From positions 1,674,686,800-1,674,750,799 of the forward strand of contig CM066031.1 of assembly GCA_033557465.1 (NCBI GenBank): 64,000 nucleotides of DNA, given 5' to 3'. Made by a program: the position numbers and the translations under genes. Position 1 is the first letter of the stretch, and every line of letters begins with the position of its first letter. This document shows, one piece after another, positions 10,233 to 18,783 of this stretch. Under the pieces are notes generated by a model. It saw only the letters and a program-made list of their open reading frames with translations, was not told where the DNA came from and ran no database searches. The DNA is from Ichthyophis bannanicus. Taxonomy: Eukaryota > Chordata > Amphibia > Gymnophiona > Ichthyophiidae.

Positions 10233-10877
10233 GTGTTTTTTCTTTTAGATGCGGGCCGGATGCCTTTGAGCTGCTGGATGATCGGCCATTCATTTGTTTA
10301 CTGGGCTGGTCGTCAAGCTGCGGTGCGGCCTCTTGGGGCAAACCTGGGATTGCACGCTGGTGAGCCGACCATCTCATGGCTGGGCGAGCGCGGTCTTCGC
10401 TGGCCGCAACTTTTGCCTTTGCTTCGGCACCACCAGTGGAGCAGGGAATCCCCTACGTTGCTGTTGTTACATCTCGGAGGCAACGATTTGGGGACTTGGA
10501 CAGTTAAGCAGCTGATCAGAGCGGCTAAGAGGGATCTTGGGGGGGTGCTGCTGATGTTTCCAAATGTTGTCTTGTTATGGTCGGACATAATTCCGAGGCC
10601 GGCTTGCTGGGGCCACCGGCGGTGGTCTCGCAGTTTAATTAAGGTAAATCGGCAAATTGGCCGCTGGGTGTGTGAAAATGGGGGATGGCAGATTTTGCAT
10701 CCTTGGGTGGAGGTGGATTGTGCGGGATTATATCAACCAGACGGGGTACATTTATCCCCAGTGGGGGTAGATTTGCTCCTCAATGATTGGCAAAAGGCCT
10801 TGGAGTATGTGGTGCAATGCAGGGTAGCTGGTCGCAGCTTTGCTTTCGGGGGGAGGCTCAGGGACAGGTGTCACTGA
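10233..10877 (+). CDS. SGNH-type hydrolase of the Ngaro element
   Basis: An open frame of 214 codons counted from a GTG; the first ATG in frame is at 10260, which I prefer as the start. Signature blocks are in the right order: GHSFV with the nucleophile Ser near residue 20, LGGNDLG with Gly-Asn-Asp, and DGVHLSPVG with the Asp-x-x-His pair near residue 170. These are the blocks of SGNH (GDSL-like) hydrolases, which act on esters. Vertebrate Ngaro elements are known to carry such a frame; its role in the cycle is unknown. A pyrimidine-rich tract ending in TTTTAG lies at 10232-10248, like a splice acceptor, so this frame may be expressed from a spliced RNA. No stop or lost catalytic residue is visible, in contrast to gag and pol of the same copy. 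Confidence 0.75.
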   Translation: MFFLLDAGRMPLSCWMIGHSFVYWAGRQAAVRPLGANLGLHAGEPTISWLGERGLRWPQLLPLLRHHQWSRESPTLLLLHLGGNDLGTWTVKQLIRAAKRDLGGVLLMFPNVVLLWSDIIPRPACWGHRRWSRSLIKVNRQIGRWVCENGGWQILHPWVEVDCAGLYQPDGVHLSPVGVDLLLNDWQKALEYVVQCRVAGRSFAFGGRLRDRCH

Positions 10878-11155
10878 GCCTGTGGCGGGATCCCGGAGGT
10901 GTCCGGGGTCTGGAATCATGGCAATGCGCAGGGCGGGGGTGGGGTACCCTCGACCTGGAGAATCCCTCGGGGCTTTTGCTAATAATATGGCGAAGCCGGA
11001 AGAGGGGGGCTGGAATTGCCGGGGGGATGGTTCCCGGCGGAGGCGGGAGGGAACTCACTTTGCTACTCACATGGCTGGTGAGGGTTCGTCCCGCTGCCGG
11101 AACCTGAGTGACGCAGTTATGTTGGTTATGAGTTTGATGGATAATGTTTATGGTT

Positions 11156-11161
11156 AATAAA
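11156..11161 (+). terminator. AATAAA signal near the Ngaro 3' end
   Basis: AATAAA within GGTTAATAAAAGC lies about 280 bp after the hydrolase frame and just before the GC-rich 3' terminal segment. It is a plausible polyadenylation signal for the element transcript. Confidence 0.45.
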
Positions 11162-11275
11162 AGCTGCGACCAGTTAAAATGCCAAAAGGTGTATTGTTGT
11201 GGTTATTTGGAAGGGGGGGGGGAAGGTGAGGGTAGTGGAGGGCCGGAGCACCAGGTCCGCCTTGCCCGGTTATAG

Positions 11276-11447
11276 TTTTTAAACATATTTCAGTAATTTG
11301 TGTATTTTTACATAATTTCCTAGAAATTACAGGTAGATAAATATATTACATAAAATTTAAAGCTAGTTGTTGCTTTGCCATATGAAATTGTACCATTTTT
11401 CACTAGTACTTTTTAAAATTATGACATCTCCAAAATTGATATACCCT
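11276..11447. other. AT-rich sequence without visible features
   Basis: Nothing recognisable. Confidence 0.35.
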
Positions 11448-11655
11448 ACTGACTCATGGCAACTCTCTGGATAGTTTCCTAAACTGTGTTCAGTCTTCAG
11501 TCAAGCTGATGTTAGTGTATCGATTCATCTCATTGCTGGCTTTCCTCTTTTGGACTGACTTTCAACCTTGGCAAGAGTGATGTCTTTCTCTAATGAGCTC
11601 TGTCATCGCATGATGTGTTCAAAGTCTGAAAGTCAAAGTCTTGTCATCTCCTGCA
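11448..11655 (-). mobile_element. RTE-BovB LINE 3' fragment
   Basis: The plus strand reads GACTCATGGCAACTCTCTGG and later CTCATTGCTGGCTTTCCTCTT and TGATGTCTTTCTCTAATGA. These match the 3' part of the RTE at 39575-39810 in the same orientation, with internal gaps. It covers the pol C-terminus and the start of the 3' tail. It is old: a run of about 30 bp is missing in the middle. Confidence 0.7.
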
Positions 11656-11656
11656 G

Positions 11657-11777
11657 AAAGATGACCAAAAGGGGCCTGCAGAATAGAGCTGCAAAACTCG
11701 GTACCCTTTTTGCCGCGGATACGATGTCAGTTGCGTCGACGTCTTCCAGAGCTTCATCTTCTTCCCATGGATCTCAG
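11657..11777 (+). other. Candidate exon of unknown origin
   Basis: A 121-bp segment lies between a good splice acceptor (pyrimidine-rich, ending CATCTCCTGCAG at 11656) and a donor (CAG followed by GTAAAA at 11778). It is open in one frame and encodes a basic start (MTKRGLQNRAAKLG) followed by a Ser-rich stretch. It keeps several CpG sites (GCCGCGG, GCGTCGACGTC) in very AT-rich surroundings, which suggests either selection or recent origin. The acceptor overlaps the antisense RTE fragment on its left, so this could be an exonised repeat end. I do not recognise the peptide, and chance is possible. Confidence 0.25.
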
Positions 11778-12478
11778 GTAAAATTACATTTATGTTCACT
11801 GTGTGCTGCTTTGTATTATGGCAGATGTGCTGTTTTTAATTTGTGTAGCTTGAACAAAAATCTTTTTATATCAGTCTTTTAATATTTATTTTTTATATTT
11901 AATGAACTAATTACAGTACAATATACATTAGATGTGCTGATTTTGATTATTTATACACCATTATGTTGTCCTGGTCTGGTCTCTTTAAGTGGTCTTGGGT
12001 TCCCCACTGTTTTTATGTTTCTATATTTTATAATTTATTGACATCTGAAGTACTCAATTCTGTGCAGTTTTTTTTAAAACGATTACATTATTATTATTTT
12101 TTTTTAGCCTTTACAATTATAGGATTGATACAATACTACGAATTTCTACTGTGCCCTCCATAGTGTTTAGTGGTATTCATAATTGTAAGTATTTTTAAAG
12201 TGATGTTTGTTCAGTAAGTTCAAGGTTCTTCTCCATTTTGTTTTATTATATTACTGTTTTGTCATTTACTATTTTTGCATTACTTTTATACATATATTTT
12301 GTATCTCTTATTAAATTTTTAATGTTTTCAATGAGTTTTTTATGTTTGTATATGTTTTATGCTATTTGTAATGGTTTACATCTGTATGTTATTTTTATAG
12401 GTGCGTTATTGTTATTTAATTATTTATTATAGTTTGTTTGCAGTCCTCAGCTCCCTGACGAAGGCGTCGCGATACCGG
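11778..12478 (+). mobile_element. Possible PLE terminal region
   Basis: A long AT-rich stretch without a gene ends in CTGACGA, a short GC stem (GGCGTCGC) and GATACC at 12455-12476. This is similar in position and order to the hammerhead core at the ends of the PLE block (36493-45537), but GAAAC is changed to GATAC. It is immediately followed by CR1 DNA. Tentative. Confidence 0.3.
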
Positions 12479-13165
12479 GGTAATTGAAATCACCCATTAT
12501 TATTATTGTGCTGTAACTTTTGTTAGCTTCCTTGATTTCTTTGAGCATTTCATCATCCATTTGTTCATTCTGGCCAGGCGGTCGATAGTACACCCCCACT
12601 GCCAACACCTTCCCCTTTTTACATGGAATTTCAATCTATAGAGATTCTACAGCAAATTTTGTTTCCTGCAAAATGTTAATCTTTTCTGACTCAATACCCT
12701 CTCTAACATAGAGCGCAACCCCTTCACCAATTTGATCAGCTCTATCATTACGATATTTTATTTATTTATTTATTTTATTTATTTAGACAGTTTTGTATAC
12801 CGCCTTATCCTTCAATCAAAGTGGTCACAACACAATTGGGGGATACATTTAACACGTGGGGATATGAGACACATACACTAATACTTACAGGGAACATGGG
12901 CAGTGGAGGGTTAAGTGGCTTGCCCAAGACCACAAGGAGCATCTGTGGGACTAGAAACACCAGTCCTTCCGGCCCAAGGTTGCTGTCCTCTAGTGGGATT
13001 TGAACCTCCGACCTTCCGGCCTGAAGTACCTTGCCCCAACCACTAGGCTACTCCTCCCTCTACCCAGGTATCAGTGTCCCATTGGTTGTCCTCCTTCCAC
13101 CGTGTCTCTGAGATTCCAGACATATCTAACCTCTCATTTAGTGCTATATATTCTAACTCTCCCAT
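12479..13165 (-). pseudogene. CR1 LINE endonuclease fragment, split by a SINE
   Basis: Minus-strand translation gives, on the left side of the SINE, GKVLAVGVYYRPPGQNEQMD and neighbouring blocks down to IIIMGDFNYPG. On the right side it gives MGELEYIALNERLDM, then WKEDNQWDT. Both sides line up with the endonuclease of the CR1 at 61398-62570, in the right order with only a few codons lost at the SINE junction. Only the N-terminal half of ORF2 is present. Confidence 0.8.
12757..13058 (-). mobile_element. tRNA-derived SINE with an L2-type tail
   Basis: The head lies at the right end. On the minus strand it reads GAGTAGCCTAGTGGTTGGGG (box A like), then GGTTCAAATCCCAC (box B), the internal promoter of a tRNA-like RNA. 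The body includes CTTGGGCAAGCCACTTAACC, a CORE/MIR-like block. The tail ends in a TAAATAAATAAA run, next to text resembling the 3' end of the L2 elements here (GCGGTATACAAAACTGTCTA). A second copy with the same tail lies at 41638-41933. It is inserted in a CR1 endonuclease. Confidence 0.75.
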
Positions 13166-13990
13166 CTATAACACTTACTAAAAGAGGGCTGCTACACAGT
13201 ACCCTGTCCTGTGCTTCTGAGGTAAGCTGTGACCAACTTCCTGGGTGATTAACAGTCCTTGCTTGGATAGAAGGAGTCTTTCAAAATGGCCTTTTGACCT
13301 GCCACCTGGCATTAACACCTATTGAAAAGGTTTCACAGGTCTCTTGCCCCCTAGGTAGAAGGCCTCTTTGTAAAGGTCTCTAGAAGACTTTATTTGTTGC
13401 TCAAAGAATACTGACCCTGTTTTGCCTTTTATGCTAAGTTATATTATGATTTGATTTAAAGTAAAGCTCTTTGCTGCTGCTAGGCTCTGACTTATTATGA
13501 AATTTAAACTAGAAGCTCTCTGCTGGGTTCTAAATTTAACCAGAAAGCTCTCTTCTGTATTTTAAATTTAAACTAAAAGTTCTTTGCTGATACTAGGCCC
13601 TGAGTGAGTATTAAATTTAAACTACAAGCTCTCTGTTGGGTTCTAAATTTAACCAGAAAACTCTCTTCTGTGTTTTAAATTTAAACTAAAAGTACTTCGC
13701 TGATACTAGGCCCTGAGCGAGTATTAAATTTAAACTACAAGCTTTCTGCTAGGTATGAAATCTTACCAGAAAGCTCTCTTCTGTGTTTTAAATTTAAACT
13801 TAAACTGCTGCTACTAGGCCCTGACTGATTTAACAAATGCACTGGGTTCACAGATTAATCATCTTTAATCCAAAGAAGTCCCTTCAGAAAAATTCCCAGA
13901 AGTATATACTCACAATTGCAGATCTCTCTCCAGAAGTAGCAGTCCCCTTTTCTAGTCCTTCTAAGACTGAGGATCACAGAACTCTGGCAT
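13166..13990 (+). repeat. Unclassified interspersed repeat, copy 1
   Basis: About 0.8 kb starting with GGGCTGCTACACAGTA matches, with internal rearrangement, the reverse complement of 50560-51284. Shared blocks include AAAGGTCTCTAGAA, TTTTGCCTTTTATGCTAAGT, CACTGGGTTCACAGATTAATC and GCAGATCTCTCT. It has no coding frame, no LTR-type ends I can prove and no RT. In both places it sits directly upstream of CR1 sequence but in opposite orientation, so it is not simply a CR1 leader. It contains a 113-bp tandem array. Confidence 0.6.
13500..13838 (+). repeat. 113-bp tandem repeat, about three units
   Basis: Units start with AAATTTAAACTA at 13500, 13613 and 13726, a spacing of exactly 113 bp. Each contains CTCTCTGCTGGGTTCTAAAT-like and CTAGGCCCTGA blocks. 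Units 1 and 2 are nearly identical and unit 3 is more diverged. A partial unit precedes the first. Confidence 0.8.
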
Positions 13991-14770
13991 GTAGATAGTT
14001 GAGCGGCTGGTGGACATGAGGATTGCTTGGTAACCTGGCTGGTGTGAAAGGGGCAGACCATATAACATGACCTAGATATTTTTTTTATATATAGACACAG
14101 TGTTGGGGAAAAGCCATCTGTCTTGGTACATCTGGATATCAATGACAGGAGGGAAGTTCTGGAAGCCAAATTTAGACTTTTTGATAGAAAGTTGACACCC
14201 AGAACATCCAACGTAACAATCTCAAAAATGCTCACTGTTCCACGTGCAGGACCCAAGAGGCAGGCAGAGCTCCGAAATCACAATGGGTGGAAAAGATATT
14301 CGTTCAGTGAATAGGAATTTAGATTTTTTAGGAAACGGGCAACATTCTGGGGAAGAGGATCCTATTCCAAAAAGATGGCTGCACCTGAACGGCTTCTGGC
14401 ACTAACATTCAGAAATAAGAGAAGCTTTTAAAATAGAACCTGGGGGAAAGCTGACAGTTGCTCAAGAGCACATGTTCAAAGTGAAGTATCTTTGACAGAT
14501 ACTATCAAAACAGAAAAAGTTTGAACATCCTGATAGAGAGGCTGCATTAAAGACAAAGGTAGCCCAGTTGCCTTTAAGTAAAGAGCAAAGTTGAAAGATT
14601 GCAAAGTATCTATGTCAACTCCTAAGAAGTTATAAATATAAACAAAGATCTGCTTTGAAATGTTTGTATTCATTTGCTAGAAGCCTAAAAAATAAGATGG
14701 GAGAGAGTTAGAATATATAGCACTAATGAGGAAGTATAATAGGCATCTCGGACACCTAGTAGGAAGAACA
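13991..14770 (+). pseudogene. CR1-A ORF1 C-terminal part and ORF2 start
   Basis: Translation gives SVLVHLDIND-like text (the GxND block of an SGNH esterase), LEAKFRLFDRKL, then FSEML-like and VPRAGPKRQAELR blocks. These match ORF1 of the intact copy (60442-61362) from about residue 150. The Asp-His end block is decayed. Further on, LYSFARSLKNKMGE-like text matches the start of ORF2. Several stops and frameshifts are present. Normally ORF1 binds RNA and carries an esterase fold. Confidence 0.7.
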
Positions 14771-15264
14771 TTTTATTTATTTATTTATTTAACAGCTCTT
14801 ATATACTGCGCTCTTTGTTATCAGTGCGGTTTATATTCAACAATATAACGCTCAGACAGTCAAGAACTGACCTAAGTTTACATATAACAGGGAACATAAC
14901 ATGGATTTGAACTGGGGAGACTATTTACATCTTAGGCAGATACCATGATGGTAGTCTATTTACAGTAAAGTACTTCTTGCAGCTCTACAATTGAATTCAA
15001 ATTCTACCTGGTCTGTGTTACATGTTCCGTAAATGGTATACAGTATTTGGTTAATCATAGGGGGTTGAATTGTGAGAGGGGAGGAGTTGTTAAGTTGTGA
15101 GAAGTGCATAAGGAAGAGATGGTGCTTGAGGGCTTTTCTGAATTGCATAAGGTCCTTGATTGATCTGATGCTGGGAGGGAGTTTATTTCAGCATCTGGGG
15201 GCATAGGACGCAAATGCTCTATTATTAGTTGATTGAGTACATTTTGTGGATTCACTTGGAATAA
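14771..15264 (-). mobile_element. L2 LINE 3' end, left part
   Basis: On the plus strand it begins with a TTTATTTATTTATT run and TATACTGCGCTC, the reverse complement of the L2 3' tail seen at 31380-31425. Farther right the minus strand encodes MQFRKALKHHLFLMHF and SYAPRC-like blocks. These match QFRKAIKHHLFTRHF and SYAPRCWNNLPP at the end of the L2 pol at 31.1 kb. It is cut at 15264 by DIRS-A and continues at 21228. Confidence 0.85.
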
Positions 15265-15307
15265 GAGTAAATTAGACTTACCTGCTAATTGTTGTTCCTT
15301 AAGGAAC

Positions 15308-15435
15308 TCTAGTCCAGTCCCGGAACCATAGAGTAGAGTTTAGAATCTCCTCCAGCAGCTTTGGAGACTGAAAGATGTCATTGCTTTGATGTCACCAGTA
15401 TAAATAGGCAAGGACTGCCCCCTTTCACCAGTACT
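15308..15435 (+). repeat. DIRS-A left inverted terminal repeat
   Basis: About 125 bp (from CTCTAGTCCAGTCCCGG to CTTTCACCAGTA) is nearly the exact reverse complement of 21085-21215. It contains TATAAATA at 15399-15406, directed into the element. Confidence 0.9.
15399..15406 (+). promoter_or_regulatory. TATA box in the left DIRS-A terminal repeat
   Basis: TATAAATA, followed by GGCAAGGACTG. The matching motif in the right repeat reads into the coding strand and could drive the element transcript; this one would drive an antisense transcript. Confidence 0.45.
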
Positions 15436-15649
15436 TATTGACAAAGCCAATTGAGCAGAGCCACAAATAAGTAGTCAAAGGCATAATACAAACTATCAAA
15501 CTTTATACACAACTCCATTTCTACAACTAAGCACTGCTGTGAATGGGCGTCCTTCTTCGCAGACTTATCCTTAGCCATACAAAGAAGCCCCATGCACCAT
15601 CCCCTACATGAACTTCAGGCTGAACAAACCCCTGCAAATTCCGGGTGGG

Positions 15650-15760
15650 ATCCAGGACTGGACTAGAGTTCCTTAAGGAACAACAATTAGCAGGTAAGTC
15701 TAATTTACTCTTCCTTTGCGTCCCTCTAGTCCAGTCCCGGAACCATAGAGGATGTATCAG
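15650..15760 (+). repeat. DIRS-A internal complementary region
   Basis: The first half (GGACTGGACTAGAGTTCC through AAGTCTAATTTACTC) is the reverse complement of the left terminus (15265-15325). The second half (TTCCTTTGCGTCCCTC through GGAACCATAGAG) is the reverse complement of the right terminus (about 21190-21227). The two meet at TTACTC/TTCCTT. In DIRS elements this region templates closure of the circle. Confidence 0.9.
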
Positions 15761-15771
15761 AGCAGTTAAGA

Positions 15772-16830
15772 TCAACGGGAGGGCCCTGCAAGCCCAGTCT
15801 GAAGTACCGCTGAGCCAAAACGCCCATCCTCCGCAGCTTGCACATCCAACCTGTAGTGCTTCACAAACGAGTGCAACGACGACCAAGTCGCCGCCCGACA
15901 GATGTCCCCAACCGGAACCATACTGAATTCTGCCCAGGAGGCTGCCTGTGCCCTAGTTGAATGAGCCTGCAGGCCCTGTGGCACCACCTTCCCCTTCAGA
16001 AGGTATGCCGAAGCAATGGCCTCCTTCAACCAATGAGAAATAGACGACTTCGCCGCCGCCTCTCCCTTCCGTGGCCCCCCAAAGGATACAAACAACCTGT
16101 CCGACCTCTGGAAGGACGCAGTTTCGCGGAGGTACCTCCGAAGGATGCGTCGCACATCCAGAAGACGCAACCTACCTCCCGACTCTGCTAACATCTCATC
16201 TGAAAACACGGGAAGGGACACCACCTGGTTAACATGAAACACCGAAACCACCTTCGGCAAAAAGGCCGGGACCGTACGCAAGACAACTTTGTGATTGAAA
16301 AAGGACAAATACGGCTCCTTACAGGATAAAGCTTGAAGCTCTGAATTTCTTCTCGCAGAACAAATGGTCACCAAGAAAACCGTCTTCAACGTCAGATTCT
16401 TCAGCGAAGCCCCGCTCAAAGGTTCGAACGGAGCCCCGCTCAACGCCTCCAACACCAAATTCAGATTCCACGGAGGCACCACCATTCGCCTTGGAGGCCG
16501 CATGAGAACCACAGCTCGCAAGAACCGTCGAACATCGCCGTTCGACCCTAGTAGTTGACCCTGGACCTTCCCACGATAACACGAGATGGCCGTGAGCTGC
16601 ACATGCAAAGAACTAGCCGCTAGCCCCTTCTCCACGCCATCCTGCAAAAACGCAAGGACCTGCGCCACCGACGCCCCCAACAGTTGCAGACTCCGCTCTG
16701 CGCACCAGGCCTCAAAAATGCGCCAAACGCGAACATACGCTAACGAAGTTGATCATCTCCGTGCCCTCAGCATAGTAGCCATGACCGCTGTGGAATAACC
16801 CTTGGCTGTCATCCTTGCCCTCTCAAGAGC
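15772..16830 (-). pseudogene. DIRS-A tyrosine recombinase
   Basis: About 350 residues. N-terminal core-binding part: STSLAYVRVWRIFEAW and SLHVQLTAISCYRG. Catalytic blocks: ICSARRNSELQAL with the first Arg, HSTRAQAASWAEF with His-x-x-Arg, and ATWSSLHSFVKHYRLD with Trp and the nucleophile Tyr. All key residues are present. The frame from 16680 to 15772 is unbroken; one stop near 16750 separates it from the N-terminal end (GYSTAVMATMLRARR). It would recombine the circular DNA with a short matching site in the target. It lies directly downstream of RT/RNase H, the normal DIRS order. Confidence 0.85.
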
Positions 16831-18740
16831 CATGCCGTAAGCGAGAATCGACCCACCTGGGGCATGCATAACGGTCCCTGTAGCAAGAGATTGGACCGTT
16901 GAGGAAGCCTCCATGGCCTTTCCACCATCAGGTGCACCAAATCCGCATACCACAGTCTTCTGGGCAAATCGGGCACCACCAGCCCGTGGTGTCTTTCTAT
17001 GTGCTGCACTACCCTGCCTACCAGCACCCAGGGAGGAAAGACATAGAGCAGCCCCTCCTCCGGCCACCTCTGCGCCAACGCGTCGAGACCCTCCGACATG
17101 CGCTCGCGCCTCCTGCTGAAGAAACGTGCCACCTTCGTGGACTCAAAAGTTGCCATGAGATCCATCAGCGGCAGCCCCCAGCGCCGCACCAGTAGCGCAA
17201 AGACTTCCGGGTGAAGAACCCACTCCCCCGGATCCACCTTTCGCCGACTTAGGAAATCCGCTTTGACGTTGTCCACTCCGGCCACATGCTGCACCGACAA
17301 GCCCCTCAGATTTTGCTCGGCCCAACTCAACAGAAGACTGGCCTCAGCCTCTAGCGCCACACTGCCCGTGCCACCCTGCCGATTGATGTAGGCTATGGTC
17401 GTCGCATTGTCGGAAAGTACCCTCACTGACGCCTGGCACAAACACTCCCGAAACTCCTGAAGAGCCAACGACACCGCCCTCATCTCCAACCTGTTGATGG
17501 ACCATTCCTGCTCCTCTAGAGACCACCGTCCCTGGGCAAATCTGCCGTCGCAATGAGCGCCCCACCCGAGCAGAATCGCATCGGTTGTTACCAGCTTCCA
17601 CGCGGGCGACTCTAGGGGCATGCCTATCGCCAGACTCTCCGGGCACAACCACCAGAGAAGCTCTCGCCTGACCTCTGGAGGACACACGAGGCGCTGGGAC
17701 AACGCATCTTGCTGATGAGACCAATGCCTGAGAAGGGTGCTCTGCAACGGGCGCATGTGAGCCCTGGCCCACTGCACCACCTCGATCGTGGCTGCCATAA
17801 TTCCAAGTAACTGTAAATACTGCCATGCTGTCGGCGCCTTCTGCGCCAGAAAGGCCTTCACCAGCTCCCGCAATCCTTGAGCTCGCTGGTCCGGAAGAAA
17901 CACCTTCGCCCGATCCGTTTCGAAGCGTGCCCCTAGATACTCCAGAGACTGCGAGGGCACCAAGTTGCTCTTTTCCAAATTGACTACCCAGCCGAGACTC
18001 TGCAACATCTGCACCACCCGAGCGGTAGCCGCGGCACTTTCCTCTCTGGACTTTGCCCGAATCAGCCAATCGTCCAAGTACGGATGTACCAACACTCCTT
18101 CTTTTCGGAGTGCCACCGCCATCACCACCATTATCTTGGTGAACGTCCGTGGTGCCGTCGCCAGCCCAAAGGGCAGAGCCTGAAACTGAAAATGCCCCAT
18201 TGGCACGGCAAATCAAAGAAACCGCTGATGCTCCTGCTGCACCGGAACATGAAGATATGCTTCCGTGAGATCTAAAGACGTCAGGAACTCCCCTGCCCTG
18301 ACGGCTGCAATGACGGACTGCAACGTTTCCATCCGAAAATGGGTGACACGAAGACACTGATTCACCCTCTTCAAATCCAGGATCGGCCGAAACGAACCTC
18401 CTTTCTTTGGAACCACGAAATAGATGGAGTATCGACCGCACCCGCACTGCTCCTCTGGGACGGGCACCACGGCCTGGAGCTGCAGCAAACGCTGCAGCAT
18501 TTCTGAGACCGCTCGCACTTTGTGAGGAGCCCGGCAGGGTGACTGGACAAAGGAATCTACAATGGGTCGATGGAGCTCCAGTGCATAACCCTCTCGAATG
18601 ACCTCCAAGACCCAGAGGTCTGATGTAATCTGGACCCAGGCCGGGTAAAACTCCCGCAGACGGCCACCCATGGGAACCACCTCTGCCTGAGCCCGCCTCA
18701 TCTCATTGGGCCTTCTTAACACCGGAGGATGGAAAAGGTG
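16809..18740 (-). pseudogene. DIRS-A reverse transcriptase and RNase H
   Basis: Blocks in order: YSIYFVVPKKGG, RPILDLKRVN, FLTSLDLTEAYLHVPV, LPFGLATAPRTFTKIM and HPYLDDWLIRA (the catalytic Asp pair), then RNase H with TDAILLGWGAHCDG, INRLEMRAVSLAL, VLSDNATTIAYINRQGG and NVKADFLSRR. The RNase H acidic residues are present. One in-frame stop (TGA at 18213-18215, in the context FL-stop-FAVPMG) interrupts the RT; a CGA codon there would make the frame continuous, so it looks like a CpG mutation. Otherwise the RT is complete. Confidence 0.88.
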
Positions 18741-18783
18741 TAAAACCTCTGCCTGCTCCCCGGAACCCCCGAAAACCCTGGGT

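Larger units (their letters stand above)
5690..11275 (+). mobile_element. Ngaro-type tyrosine-recombinase retrotransposon, copy 2
   Basis: Order of parts: GC-rich 5' region with a CCAAT hairpin, gag, RT (core deleted), RNase H, tyrosine recombinase, SGNH hydrolase, and an AATAAA signal near the 3' end. This order, with a hydrolase frame after the recombinase, is characteristic of vertebrate Ngaro elements within the DIRS order. Such elements replicate through a circular DNA and integrate by recombinase without an integrase. The 5' end is set by the match to copy 1. The 3' end (about 11275) is set by the change from GC-rich to AT-rich DNA and is less certain. The copy is inactive: a frameshift in gag, a deletion in RT and a stop inside the recombinase. 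Confidence 0.85.

Noticed and set aside
12238..12432. Hydrophobic 64-residue frame resembling a small membrane protein
   Set aside because: It comes from T-rich, low-complexity DNA with no conserved features; Phe/Leu/Tyr richness is expected there.
13500..13838. Regular tandem units as a CRISPR array
   Set aside because: Units are 113 bp with no unique spacers, in a eukaryotic genome; it is a tandem repeat.
17344..18447. Second long minus-strand frame overlapping the DIRS-A RT
   Set aside because: It is in another frame from the RT and has no motif; Ser/Gly/Arg-rich content reflects the codon bias of the overlapping gene.
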